Assembly (NCBI GenBank): GCA_963576725.1
Contig: OY755252.1
Span: 42,797,552 to 42,861,551 of the forward strand
Direction of reading: 5' to 3'
From: Azorinus chamasolen
Lineage: Eukaryota > Mollusca > Bivalvia > Cardiida > Solecurtidae
Length of the DNA stretch: 64,000 nt
Made by a program: the position numbers and the translations under genes. This document shows positions 21,337 through 32,504 of the stretch, piece after piece. Within the stretch, counting starts at the first letter, position 1, and each line of letters starts with the position of its first letter. Below the pieces are notes generated by a model. The model worked only from the letters and a program-made list of their open reading frames with translations. It ran no database searches and was not told where the DNA came from.

Positions 21337-21589
21337 ACGCTGAACAGCTCATCGGTGCTCCAGAGTCAGCTCATTGTGAAATGCCTTCTGGACACTCGGT
21401 GTGAAAGGCTTGATTTTGAATGACAAACAAAAGAGCATGACCAAAGACTACTAGAGGGGTTATATGATCTTGGTTTATGCTGTTTATAAATATCAGTGCA
21501 TATGTGTCTCACGTTCAAAGGATCAGTCCTTACCCGCCTGTACAATGATATCTGCAATTTCTGATGGTGCAAGGTGGACTACGTCTGAT

Positions 21590-21750
21590 TCAATCAAGCT
21601 TTATGACGAAAATGGGAAATTATAATTTACAAGAAGACATCAGTAAGTGCAGCTTTACTGGCATCTGCAGATAGCGTGAATCCACATGAGACGCCAAGCA
21701 ACTCGTCTTCTGTTCTTGATCCAAGCTGTTTGACCTCCTGTCAGTATTTC
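21590..21750 (-). mobile_element. Family M fragment
   Basis: cgtgaatccacatgagacgc, caagcaactcgtcttctgtt, gatccaagctgtttgacc. Confidence 0.4.
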
Positions 21751-21845
21751 CTCAAATGTTTTAACAAACTGGAAATAACTTACTAATGAATATTGGCGTT
21801 AAAATGCAAATGGTTTTAGTTACGTGTGTTCATGATATTGCACTT

Positions 21846-21965
21846 AACTCTTTCACCGCCGATGTCGCCAAAATGCACCACGACAAAATGCAATCCCAGA
21901 TCAGAAGCCAAATGTCTAGTTGTTGTCTGCAACCAAATTTCGTTAAAACATATTTTTGTAAATTG
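21846..21965 (+). mobile_element. Family Q fragment
   Basis: ttaactctttcaccgccgat, aatcccagatcagaagcc, then unrelated sequence. The second arm is absent. Confidence 0.5.
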
Positions 21966-22188
21966 AAGAACTGAGCATGTCAAGAGAGTAAACCACAGAC
22001 ATGGACGTAGCGGTTGAGGTAAACAGTGAAGACTCTGATCCTCTATCGATTATTATTTGTCTCTGATTTTATTTATGTCAATGTACAACGCCATTGAATG
22101 CATTATTTGCAAAAATAGGCGTTTAACCAAGTGTTTCAGTTTCAGTTTCAGTTTCAGACACCTCCTTGAAAAGCTCTGACATGGCCGC

Positions 22189-22243
22189 TCGTTATTTCTT
22201 ATTCTTGTACCATAACTTTAGTTTGGAACAAGAATACGAATAA
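22189..22243. repeat. Short imperfect inverted repeat
   Basis: cgttatttcttattcttgta pairs with acaagaatacgaataacg around a 15-bp spacer. Confidence 0.5.
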
Positions 22244-22527
22244 CGATTGGCGATGTCTACCATTGTTATTGATTCACAAATGCGATCTCCAATGCGTTTT
22301 ACAGTATAAATCTTTGTTAAATGGTTCTAATACTGCAATCATCAAACTACGTGTTAATTATCGACACGTTACCGTTCAATGACAAAGCAACAGAAATAAA
22401 CGTCGTGTACAATGATTTTAAAGATTTATTTAAAACACAGCTTGTAGTTGTTAAAGACGCTTTGGTTTCTCAGTGTTGTTATACCTTCTGATCCTTCGAG
22501 ATCATGAATTTCAGTACTTCTTGTTCT

Positions 22528-22665
22528 GAAAATTGAATACCGCTTAAGCCGGTGCTAGGGGGCGTGAGCAGTGTTGCACATTCAATTACTGCTCATGAAC
22601 AGACTCAATAAAACCGAGTCTGCAATTTTCTCTTTTTGTGTTGCAATTTTTGCTTTCGGGGGATC
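22528..22665 (+). repeat. Interspersed repeat J, plus-strand copy
   Basis: Contains agccggtgctagggggcg, gtgttgcac and a small hairpin around agactcaataaaaccgagtct. A second copy lies inverted at about 39045. Confidence 0.6.
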
Positions 22666-22734
22666 ACCACCCTTCAGAATTTTTAACTCTTCGCATGGTT
22701 AGCAATCTTCCTGGATTGGACAATGTCATTGAGA

Positions 22735-23025
22735 TTCTGACACGATCACGTGGATAATGGCAAATTGGATCAGACACGAATACGTGGAGAATATCATATA
22801 GGATTAGACACGATCACGTAGGGAATGTCATGTAGGATCAGACATGAATACGTAGATAATGTCATGTAGGATCAGACATGAATACGTGGAGAATTACAAG
22901 TACGTCTGACATGACCACTTTGAAAATTCCATGTAGGGTCTGACAAGTGGAGAATGTTAATCAGGGTCTGGCACGATCACGTGGAGAATGTTATATAGGA
23001 TCAGACACGAATAGGTTCGTTATAG
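22735..23025 (+). repeat. ~34-bp degenerate tandem repeat, about 8 units
   Basis: Unit gatcagacacgaatacgtgg + agaatgtcatgtag, with drift in spacing and sequence. Confidence 0.75.
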
Positions 23026-23049
23026 GCATAGATAGAGGATCTTACATGA

Positions 23050-23139
23050 GTGTTCATTACAAATTGTTTTTATGAAACGCGTTTACTATAATATTCATTA
23101 TAGGGAACGAGTTTCATAAAAACAATTTGTAATGAACAC
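23050..23139. repeat. Inverted repeat (32-bp arms)
   Basis: gtgttcattacaaattgttt ... gaaacgcg and cgagtttc ... aacaatttgtaatgaacac, one or two mismatches, 26-bp AT-rich spacer. Confidence 0.7.
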
Positions 23140-23244
23140 GAAATGTTAGATTCTTTTTATCACATAACCCTGAAAAAGTGCCATAGAAAGAGAAACAGAC
23201 TTTATCTGACGGCTGTTTCGATCATTGTTTACAGCTTAGTACAG

Positions 23245-23390
23245 CCGGATTCAAACTGTTCATTTGCATACAAATGCACTAGTGCATTTCCGCGATTTAC
23301 GAAACTCTGTTTCGACCGGATTCAAAGTGTTCATTTGCATAAACTTGCATAAGTTCATTTCCGTGATTTACGACACTCTGTTTAGGCACT
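23245..23390 (+). repeat. 71-bp tandem duplication
   Basis: ggattcaaactgttcatttg at 23248 recurs at 23319, and gcatttccgcgatttacgaa recurs as ttcatttccgtgatttacga. Gives chance open frames on both strands. Confidence 0.65.
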
Positions 23391-23818
23391 CCCACACGGC
23401 AGATTACGTGATAAATGGCGTTATTGCATGGTTCATCTTCAAAATTATCCACTTGGAAATGATGTTGGTTAATCAACAGTTGCGTTGCACGGACCCAACA
23501 AAGAAATAATGATTTAATTATATATTTAGTAGTATACTTAGCGTTTCCGACTGGAGGTTTATTTCTATACCAAAAGAGCAGATCGACCATGTACTGTCAC
23601 GCAACAAAACTACAATTTATAGTTCACTCTTAAACACAGGGCCATTATGGACATGCTAACCAATACCTTTAACGCCTCTATAATCATGCTAAACGCTATG
23701 ACCACCCATGCGCGAGTGTTAAACGTACATTAAAAGGCCTTATATCGTTAAAATTGCCATTGAAAACACAAAGAGTAGGATATTTATGAAACTCAGTCAC
23801 GGATAGGTGGACGAGATG

Positions 23819-24065
23819 TTAACCCTTTATTCCATGAATATTCATGTAAGAAATAATAATATCATTAATATTTATAGTTTTATAATGGCATATGTACGCG
23901 GGATTGTCTTGTATTGATAGAAGCTGTAGAGTAAGACCTGTAATAATTTCATAAGCAAACAGAGCAGACTCTATTCAGACGGCTCCTACAGGAGCCGTAT
24001 GGCGTGGGTCTGTTCTAATTGCAAAGGCGTGAAAAAGCATTTACATGTATGTGAAGAAGATAGGT
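23819..24065 (-). mobile_element. Family A MITE
   Basis: TTAA 23819-23822, cctttattccatgaatattc. Core 23954-24025 with tip ggctcctacaggagcc. Confidence 0.65.
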
Positions 24066-24087
24066 TTGTAATGTAGATGACCGTAGT

Positions 24088-24285
24088 CAGAGCTATAAAT
24101 ACAGGTGCGTACCCAAATACTAAAATCATCATTTCTTCATCAAACCATATACTGTGACCACTCTTTAGAATCGTCTCTTCGAGACGATTCTAAAGAGTGG
24201 TCACAGTATAAGGTTTGGTGGAGAAATAAAGAAGTTATTCTTGGAAATGTTTTAATTCACGCATCTTATCTGGAGCTCTGCCGTA
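24088..24285 (+). mobile_element. Family G MITE, intact
   Basis: Ends agagctataaatacaggtgc / acgcatcttatctggagctc. The central hairpin is perfect: tgaccactctttagaatcgt on one side and its complement after tctcttcgagacga. Confidence 0.75.
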
Positions 24286-24574
24286 GTGGACATCCAGGGA
24301 CTCGTCTAACGGAATATCGTGATACTGAAAGTTCTAACACAGCAACATCCAGTGTCGATCGTCGTATGTTAGAAATGATGATAAGTCTGTCGTACGATGC
24401 ATGCCTTAATTGTTGCACGATATAATGTTCGATAATATCCATTATGCGAGTAGTACTAGCGATTATCGTAAATTAGGACTAACGATAATCGTAGTTGCAC
24501 GATATGTTGTAAGACGGGTCCCAGGGACTTGGGTGGTACAACCTGGTCTTACCTGTTTAGACCTGGTCCCGAGA

Positions 24575-24690
24575 TTATAAAACGTTTTGCTTGATATGAG
24601 ATCAGTTTCAAGCATCTGATCGGTCAAGCTCAGAATCTGGTCGGTCAGATACTTCAGAATGATCTTAGACTCATATTGTATTGGTCGTAC
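24575..24690. mobile_element. Family H-related foldback
   Basis: tataaaacgttttgcttgat, catctgatcggtcaagctca, ggtcggtcagatacttcaga. Confidence 0.5.
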
Positions 24691-24744
24691 TGAAGGGTCA
24701 AACATAATTTTTTGTCCGACCTGCCTCTACCATTGGTACATTCT

Positions 24745-24945
24745 GGTTACACCTTGGTCCATGCTTATAAAGCTTTTAGTTGAGTCTGAGTTTCGTTCTC
24801 AAGCTTTTGATTGGTCAGATTTGAGTTCTCAAGCTTTTGATTGGTCAGATTTGAGCCAAAGGCTCAAATCTGACCAATCAAAAGCTTGAGAACGTTCTCA
24901 GACTCAACTAAAAGTTTTATAAGCATGGACCCTGGTCTAACCAGA
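24745..24945. mobile_element. Family H foldback with duplicated arm segment
   Basis: ggtccatgcttataaagctt ... agttttataagcatggaccc. The unit caagcttttgattggtcaga is present twice in the left arm only. Confidence 0.7.
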
Positions 24946-25097
24946 AATAATGAGGTATAATTAGGTCTATACTGGTCAGACTATGGGCCTGACCTCGTCA
25001 AATCTTGATATACCATTTCAGGTCGAGAATGTACGTCATAATATAACATAATATGATCTAAATTGATTTGAGGCTATGAACTGTTCATCTGTTTCGT

Positions 25098-25284
25098 GTA
25101 ACCTTTTACTCAATGAATATGCATAATTATAAGAAACGTGAATGTTTATAAACGTTTGACTATAGAAGGAACTGTAGAATAAGAGCTCTATGTTTCCGTC
25201 AGCAAACAGAATAGACTACACTGTCAGAGAGTCTACTCTGTTTGCAAAGACGTTAAAATGCGTATCTATGGAGTAATGGGTTAA
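25098..25284 (-). mobile_element. Family A MITE, core collapsed
   Basis: gtaaccttttactcaatgaa to agtaatgggttaa. The hairpin tip is missing; arms are reduced to gcaaacagaatagac / gtctactctgtttgc. Confidence 0.6.
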
Positions 25285-25394
25285 AGAGGATGTTTAAATG
25301 GTTCTATATGGTTTCAATCAAACGGTATGTCACAGAAAATGAAATAAAATACACATACTAAAACCAATACGCTAACCATCTTGATTTTTGATAA

Positions 25395-25570
25395 GATTCG
25401 TACTCACATAGTAAAATGGTCCTTTCTCCACTCAAACCCTATGTTGTGACCTCTTTTTAGAAGCGTCTGGAAGAGACTATTCTAAAGAGTGGTCACAACA
25501 GAGGGTCTGTTGGAGAAAATATTCTGGAAAACTGTTATAATCTATGCATCTTATTTGGACCTCTGATACA
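25395..25570 (+). mobile_element. Family G MITE
   Basis: gattcgtactcacatagtaa, hairpin 25430-25505, right end atcttatttggacctctg. Confidence 0.65.
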
Positions 25571-25709
25571 TAGAACAATGTTATATTGTTAAATCTGAAT
25601 TAAGTTTTTCAGCTGCCATATTCTTGTGAAGTTGTTTTGAAGTATGTTATTAATATGACAATCCGCTGAGTAAGCCGATGTCTTGTTTGGAACGAAAAGC
25701 AAAGATATA

Positions 25710-25913
25710 CAGTAAAACCTCTCTATAACGGCCATTAAATTGTGTTAATTAGTTGGTATTTATGGCAGGTGGCCGCTTAAAGCAAGGTGAAAGTAAAACA
25801 GAACGCTCCTATAGGAGCGTTCTGTTTTACTTTCACCTTGCTTTAAGCAGACGCCTGCCTTTGGCACAAAATACTTGATGTAATTTAGTGGCCGTTATAG
25901 AGAGGTTTTGCTG
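25710..25913 (-). mobile_element. Family C MITE
   Basis: Terminal repeats cagtaaaacctctctataac / gttatagagaggttttgctg flanked by TA. Hairpin 25767-25850. Confidence 0.8.
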
Positions 25914-26009
25914 TACTTTTAAAATTATAGACTATAATTTTGCAGAGTGCACAGCGTTCAGCTCACCACAAGAAAAGCGCTGAACCTTTTGTATGTGGGT
26001 TGCGCATGT

Positions 26010-26330
26010 ACTGTCATTTACAAACAATATAGACACGGATCAAACCATTACATCACAGGCTATTTTTAGATACATCATCTTTGAATAAATCTACCAAAAA
26101 AGGAGAATTACTAGAGAAAAGGAAAATGTTAGAATTATTTAGCTTGAAACCGTTGTGATAAATAGAGCATTTGCTCCTATGGAGCAAATGCTCTATTTAT
26201 CACAATGGGTTCACAAAGTGACTTTTACAGAGTCGTCAAAAGTCGTCAATATGAGGGAATGGGTTAGAGAGTCACCTGGTCATGGTCTACAAGGTTTCTC
26301 ATCCAAAATCATCCAGCAAGTTTGAGCGTT
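26010..26330 (+). mobile_element. Family O MITE interrupted by B
   Basis: atttacaaacaatatagaca, then family B, then gtcatggtctacaaggtttc and tcatccagcaagtttgagcg. Confidence 0.6.
26042..26267 (+). mobile_element. Family B MITE nested in family O
   Basis: aaccattacatcacaggcta to agggaatgggtta. Hairpin arms (26150-26215) nearly perfect. O sequence resumes on each side. Confidence 0.7.
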
Positions 26331-26857
26331 TCATACTTTAGTTAAAACTGATAGCTAAATCCTCTATAAAAATTGAGCGTTGAAAGGATTAAAGTCATAT
26401 GAAAGGTTAAATTGGCGACAATCTTAAATAGGAATGGATCATGCTTGTATCAGAGTTTCATGCTGAAATATTTTAAGAATATGACGCTTGAATCTTGACG
26501 TAGTTTCGTTTGATAGTGGTGCACATCTTCCAAGAGCTCCTAACTTAAATACATTTGCCAAATCCGATAAATTAGACGATAAATTAGACGTGCCCCCGTT
26601 TGATAAACAGCTTGGTCTTTTAAGTGTCTGAAGCGTGAGATAATGTCAAAAATTAATTAGAGCAAGCTCAGAATATTTTCACAATGTAATTGCTATGGGC
26701 TTTAGAAGAGATTTCGTTCTTTCCACAAGGATGACCATAACCCGTTCAGCGTGGGAAAAGCGTTACTTATGTCCTTTGCAACAGTGGAGTACCAGATGAA
26801 AGGGTTATTCTCATCAGGATCTGCATTGTATGTCATGTTATACTTTTCTTTAAAAAA

Positions 26858-27033
<176 letters not shown>

Positions 27034-27334
27034 AATACATATATTGTTTACAGTTATTGTCGTGGCCAGAACTACCCTTGCTTATATGCCATTACAAACT
27101 TCCAGCTGATTGAAATTCATAAAGTATAATTATATAAATTATACCTTTCACGAATTTTCAGCATGTAAGGTATAAGGGATAAAGCACAAATAGACATTGA
27201 CTGGGCCGAGAAAACTGATACATGTATATCGTCTAATTAAGTTTCGAGACAGACTTTGTTCCTGATCTTTTCAAAGATGCAACCAGTTGGTCAAACAAGT
27301 TGGCCCTAATGCGTGATGCCGAGTCACTCGGCGA

Positions 27335-27568
27335 CACGCCTTTTCAAGCATTTACAAACAGAGTAGACCCAGATCAGACGGTTCTTGTAGGAGCCGTCTG
27401 ATCAGGGTCTGCTCGGTTTGCTTATGAAATTATCATAGATTTGACTTTACCGTTTCTACCAGTACAAAAAACGACTCTGTGTACATATGTCATTGTAAAA
27501 AAGTGTGCTAATAAATATCCATGCTGTCATTATTTCTTTCATGAATATTCAACAGGTAAAGGTTTAAT
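27335..27568 (+). mobile_element. Family A MITE
   Basis: Core 27353-27423 with tip ggttcttgtaggagcc, right end catgaatattcaacaggtaa. The arm mismatch (cccagatcag vs ctgatcaggg) is clear. Confidence 0.65.
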
Positions 27569-27744
27569 CTCACTTCATCTCTCCTTTCTCCTATAAATAA
27601 ATTAGTGCTTTGTCACCACTCATGTTTTACCCCATGTTCAGACATCCATGCATTTTGCTCCTTTGGTCGCCCAAAATATTACCCCTGAAATGTTGCTGGC
27701 CTGCTGCATGTTTCAAAGTGGAAGCTTTCTCCCATTCCCATATA

Positions 27745-27973
27745 CTCTATACTCCATAGATACGCCTTTCTACGCATTTGCAAACAGAGTAGACATGTAG
27801 GAGCCGTCTGATCAGGGTCTGCTCTGTTTGCTTATAAAAATATAATAGACCAGATTCTACAGTTTCTACAAATACAGAAGTTCCCTATGTTTATGTACTA
27901 TTATAGAAATAATCGAATTAATATTTATAGTATCATCATTTCTGCCATGAATATTCATGGAGTAAAGGGTTAA
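27745..27973 (+). mobile_element. Family A MITE, left arm deleted
   Basis: gcaaacagagtagac joins directly to a tgtaggagccgtctgatcag block. Right TTAA at 27970-27973. Confidence 0.6.
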
Positions 27974-28043
27974 AACTATCATATTGAAACTAAATTTGAG
28001 ATTCAAATCTGCAAAATGTAATATTATTGTAAGTTTACCATTC

Positions 28044-28190
28044 TTAACCCATTGCTTGTCAGTCACAGCTGTAGTTGCATTTGCAAACAGTGTATACCCG
28101 TGAGAGAGAGAGAGAGAGAAAGATAGAGAGAGAGAGCTCCTATAGGAGCTCTCTCATCTGGGTCTGCACTGTTTGTCATGGAAAATCCAT
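28044..28190 (+). mobile_element. Family O MITE with GA expansion in one arm
   Basis: ttaacccattgcttgtcagt, arm tgcaaacagtgtatacccgt, then a GA microsatellite (28098-28136) leading into tip gagctcctataggagctc and the normal second arm. Confidence 0.65.
28098..28136 (+). repeat. GA microsatellite inside a MITE arm
   Basis: gagagagagagagagaaaga followed by tagagagagagagag, directly joined to the hairpin tip gagctcctataggagctc. Confidence 0.8.
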
Positions 28191-28439
28191 GCTTGCATGC
28201 TCTATACTTTTGCCCAGGAAAATCATTTCAGTTATCCTGTATATTTTTGCAAATAGTTTCCTAATTAATATTCAAAGAGGGCATAGTGATAAAAAAAAGT
28301 GTTAATGTTGGACTTTCAAAATATGTTCTACATGCTAGCTACTAATAAGAAACTTTGTTAGTAACAATTATATACGAGAAGGGAGATAAATGTAAATGAT
28401 TTCAGTGCCTCTTTAAACTGGACGTTTAGTAAAGAATAA

Positions 28440-28590
28440 TTCTTTTAGATAGGTTTAGGCAGGTATCTTCTAAATACAGACTGAAATGCATACAGAAAGC
28501 TCCCTGTATTGGGCTGCTTCCTGCTACATGTATAAAGACCGATATTGATAATAGTTTGAATTTCAGTTTAGATGGGTTTACTGTATTTTG
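28440..28590. mobile_element. Family N remnant
   Basis: ggtttaggcaggtatcttct, cagaaagctccctgtattgg, right end gatgggtttactgta. Confidence 0.4.
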
Positions 28591-28599
28591 TTACACCCG

Positions 28600-29255
28600 T
28601 ATAAAGGTAGACTGATATACATATACAATATATACACTCTTTTTTCATGGCCGCTTCTCTTATTGTCGCTTGCCTTAAACCCACCTCACACTCGATGACC
28701 GTTTAGGCAGTTCTACTATACAGTTTTCGACACTAGGCAAAAGTGGCTTGGAATTGTTTATTATGGTGGCATATTGTTGACACTACTTAACCACTTCATT
28801 ATCATGAAAGTGTGCTGTTAATATCTCACATAAATACTTAACGAGTTAGTTGTTTTCACGAACACTTCCGCGATAATTATCTGAAAAGTGAAACCTTGAA
28901 ACTTTTCACGATAATCAGATAAATATCATAACACGAATGCCATGATACTGCGTTAAACTGTCACCGCTTAATTCACTAGTTTTTTTTCACGAATACAGAT
29001 AACCATTAATAACTAGAAAAGTGTAATGTAACCTCTTATCTAAAAGTAGAAAAATGTATTCGGATGACTGCGGCAATGGCCAATTAAGGACATAGTACAG
29101 TATATATTTTTTAGATAAGTCAACAAGAAAGTTTTCGAGAAAAGTTTTGCGTTGTTTATAATATGTGGTGGCAGTATATGGCACTAACAGGTCATTGTGA
29201 CGTGGTTAGATAGTTATCAGGTTTTCTACTTTCCACTTATTAGATAATTATGTCA
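28600..29255. other. No recognised feature
   Basis: AT-rich. Contains a small hairpin near 28870-28930 (gataattatctgaaaagt / acttttcacgataatcagat). Confidence 0.45.
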
Positions 29256-29263
29256 GATGTTCA

Positions 29264-29776
29264 CTATTCAGGATAATCAGGGGTACCCCGTACTCCTGGG
29301 TGACCGGGTAAGCGACGGTCTCCCTTGGGTACTGGTATTACTGGTGCTCCGTATGGTCCCTGTGGGTCTAGATAACATTGGGCTCCGCCCTGTCCTCGAA
29401 CGCCTGGTGGACCCTGTTCTTCAGTCTCACCAGAAGGCCCCTGTGGTTCTTGCTGTCCTTCCAATCCCTGATCTCCTTTAAATCCCGTCATTCCTGGTGG
29501 TGCGAAAGGTCCCGTTTCGCGCTTTAGTCCCATTTCCCCGACGAGTCCCGGAACGCCTGGAGGAGCCTGGTGTCCTTGTTCGCCCTTATCACCTGACAGT
29601 CCTGATGCACCGAAGTCTCCTCTGCCGTCCTGGAGCCCAGGTCCCTGTTCACCCTGCATACCATTTCCCCTACTGGTCCTCTGGCGCCCAAGTCATCCTT
29701 TTCTGCAGCCTCACCCTGAACACCTGGGGGTCCTGATATACCACCTTTGCCTGGCAGACCGGGGACACCTGATAAT
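29264..29776 (-). pseudogene. Collagen-like Gly-X-Y block, decayed
   Basis: Read on the minus strand from about 29776, after a possible acceptor (cccattatcag), the sequence encodes Gly-X-Y triplets such as GVPGLPGKGG and GISGPPGVQGE. The reading frame shifts by one base near 29660, then continues as 131 codons (GEQGPGLQDGRGDFG and onward) to a stop at 29264. Many expected glycines are replaced by A, E, R, L or V (for example GHQAPPG, GQQEPQG, PVIPVPKGD). Functional collagen triple helices tolerate few such breaks. The loss of periodicity, the frameshift and the terminal stop point to a relic exon. A genuine, highly interrupted collagen exon plus a sequencing indel is the alternative. This is the most GC-rich stretch of its neighbourhood. 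Confidence 0.62.
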
Positions 29777-30007
29777 GGGTATACTTGTGATTTATTTTAA
29801 TGACATGATTTATGTTTTGCATTAATCGAAGTATGGAATTGTATGCTAATTTCAGTTCTATTGTTCTGTTATAGGGCCACTAATATAAAAATCTGACCAC
29901 TCTTTTCAGAGAATACATTTAACATTTCACTACATCAGTAGCCATATTTATAAAGGCATCGATATTTGTGAACGAATCCCAACGGCTTTGAAATTGTGGT
30001 AGAGGGT

Positions 30008-30222
30008 AACCTAAATATTTCAGTAAGGCTATTTTTAGATCCAACCACTTTGAATAAATCTACCGAAAAGGAGCATTAACTGGAGAAAAGGAAAATTTTA
30101 GAATTTTGTAGTTTCAAACCACTGTGATAAATAGAGCATTTGCTCTTATAGGAGCAAATGCTCTATTTATCACAATGATTTAAACAGGTGGCGTAGAAAG
30201 ACGTATTTATGGAGGAAGGGTT
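30008..30222 (+). mobile_element. Family B MITE near the collagen relic
   Basis: The left end is eroded (ggtaacctaaatatttcagt). The hairpin 30115-30182 is near-perfect, right end ggaggaagggttaa. On the far side, 30228-30250 reads GHQGQAG on the minus strand, possibly another Gly-X-Y scrap. Confidence 0.65.
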
Positions 30223-30254
30223 AACGAAATTTAGCCCGCCTGCCCCTGGTGGCC

Positions 30255-31220
30255 ACGTTTTTAGCAAATCAAATAGTTGTTAACAACGTTGGTACAGGGT
30301 CACCTATATATAATTTCTGTCAAATTATGGTAAAATCGGCCAAGCAAAAAGTTGTTTTCTTCTGGTTGCCAGGGCAAAGGAGTTTTGCATTAAATTCTAT
30401 GTTTTGAACAAAAGTGAAAGATACCTCACAATGGCTGCTTCTGTGAACTTTGGTCACAGTTGACCTATGTATTTTAGAAGAAATGTTGTTTAAGTTTAAT
30501 GTTGATGAAGGACAATGCGTGCCAACGGATACATCTAAAGCATTATCAAAATAGTTCACACTGAGGACTTCGTGCCTCTTTGAGCTAAAGCAGTTGAAAA
30601 ACAATGATAAGCAACACGTGTAGTTCTTTCGGCACTTTTCAGTGATTGACATTCAGATTAAATAGTTGTAGAAAGAGACTTTGACGTATGTTTTAAAATT
30701 CGAGGTTGACCAAGTTTTGATTAGATTAAACTTTACTCAAAGGCTAGAGATTAAAACAAAATGTGTGTTCAAGCCCTCATATATAACCATGCCAATACTG
30801 GTGTTACTTTGATAGCCTTTCTCTACATACCAGTCGTTTGTACACTGTACAGGCCCTTGTTTAAAATCGTCACTATACTTTGTATACCCATATAGGATCT
30901 ACGAATTGGAGCTATAACAAAGACATGCATTTAATTAGAATTATAATGCATGCATGTATTGATTGTCTTCCATTCAATTAATTTCCCGCCTAAGAAGGTT
31001 GTTTAGTTGATGTTAGATTAGTTGTAATTAAACTCTTGTCGGTCTGGGGATAGTTGAATTGCTGTTTTAATATGCACATGTATATTATATGCCTACATGA
31101 GCTAAACATACTCAAGTATTAAGGCCTCGGTTTCTGTCATGTTCTGTTGTCTCAATATTCTTCTTTTACTTACATAAACTTTGATGGCAACCAGTTATGT
31201 ACACATACCTTTTTGAATTG
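30255..31220. other. No recognised feature
   Basis: No MITE and no collagen-like triplets. A 110-codon minus-strand frame (30320-30652) shows no signal peptide, domain or splice context. Confidence 0.4.
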
Positions 31221-31221
31221 C

Positions 31222-31415
31222 TAGTCCTTTCCCTGACAAATATTCATGTTAAAAAATAATCACATCATGAATATAAATTGTAGAATCAGATCTATATTAT
31301 ACCATAAACAAACAGAATAGACCCAGACCAGATGTCTCCTACAGGAGCCGTCTGCTCTTGGTCTACTCTGCTTGTAAAGGCATGAAAAGGCGTTTATATG
31401 AGGGACATTGTTAAA
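31222..31415 (-). mobile_element. Family A MITE
   Basis: tcctttccctgacaaatattc, core 31305-31375 with tip gtctcctacaggagcc, right end tatgagggacattgttaa. Confidence 0.6.
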
Positions 31416-31517
31416 TTGTAGTGTATGCAATTCATTTCTGTGAATTGTATTATTGTTTCAAAACATTTCATTGCTGAACTTAGCTATATAAGTTATTAAC
31501 TTGTGGCAATTCGGGCA

Positions 31518-31763
31518 TTAACCCTTTCACCGCCAATGTCGCAAAAATGCACAACGACAACTAGTGCAGTCCCAGATCAGTCGCCGCCTTTTCAAGGCGG
31601 CGTCTGATCAGGGACTTCACTTTTTGTCACAATCTCTAGCTTTATATCTGTGTTTTATTCCTTTGAATTCTGTATTTATTTATTCCATTTCCTTATTTTA
31701 CCGAATGATTTAACGAAATTGTGTTGCAGACAACAATTAGAAATTGGGCACTGAAAGGGTTAA
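31518..31763 (+). mobile_element. Family Q TTAA MITE
   Basis: TTAA 31518-31521 and 31760-31763, ends ccctttcaccgccaatgtcg / gggcactgaaaggg. Hairpin 31565-31612 with tip gccgccttttcaaggcggc and the cccagatcag/ctgatcaggg mismatch. Confidence 0.75.
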
Positions 31764-31884
31764 GAGAACAATTGACAGTAAATACAAGAAAACGTTTAGT
31801 GATTTATTCACAGTTGTAATCAGTATTTCGTCGTATTGAAATGATTTTACATGATTTCCATTCGATAGCTATCGCATCTCTCAA

Positions 31885-32000
31885 ACTTCTGCAAAAAGAG
31901 TAGACTCACTACAATGTTACACTTCCATATTACACGTTCCATCTATTTTGTCCATGAATATTCAGTAGGTACTGAAATTTGGAAATGGAAAGGATTAAAT
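31885..32000 (+). mobile_element. Family A MITE remnant
   Basis: ctgcaaaaagagtagactca followed directly by the terminal catgaatattcagtaggtac block. The core is deleted. Confidence 0.5.
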
Positions 32001-32319
32001 AAAAACAGATGTCATTGAAGTACAGTGAAAAGCTATGAAGGGACCATTATAAAAAGATTAATAATTCATCTGTAAAACAGAATAATAACCCATTTGTATG
32101 AGGAGTGAAAACATAGTGGACACTTCACCAACAGCTCCAAAATGAGCTTATTATAGTGTTCATTCTGCACGTATTGAAGATCCAATGTTTTCACTAAGGA
32201 GTTGCTCTAATAGTTTCTATGGTACATGTATCAGGAAATGAAAGAACAACGTCGAACGTTACTGAGTATATCCCAGTCATTTTATAAGATTCCATTTTAT
32301 ATGTATTTGGCACAGAGAT

Positions 32320-32500
32320 ACAGATAGCGGTGCGTACTCTAATAGTACAGCCCTCATGTCTCCACCAAACCCTATGATGTGACCACTCTTTAGAATAGTT
32401 TTAAAGAGACGATTCTAAAGAGTGGTCACAACATATTGTTTGGTGGAGAATTAAAGAAGTTATACTTGAAAACAAAATACGCATCTTATCCGGAGCTCGG
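32320..32500 (+). mobile_element. Family G MITE
   Basis: cagatagcggtgcgtactct, hairpin 32373-32435, right end cgcatcttatccggagctcg. The ctattct-type array starts right after it. Confidence 0.65.
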
Positions 32501-32504
32501 TAAT

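Noticed and set aside
24105..24425. 106-codon frame
   Set aside because: Mostly the perfect hairpin of a family G MITE.
29257..29736. Plus-strand frames over the collagen block
   Set aside because: Antisense shadows of Gly-X-Y codons; Pro/Val-rich composition follows from the opposite strand.
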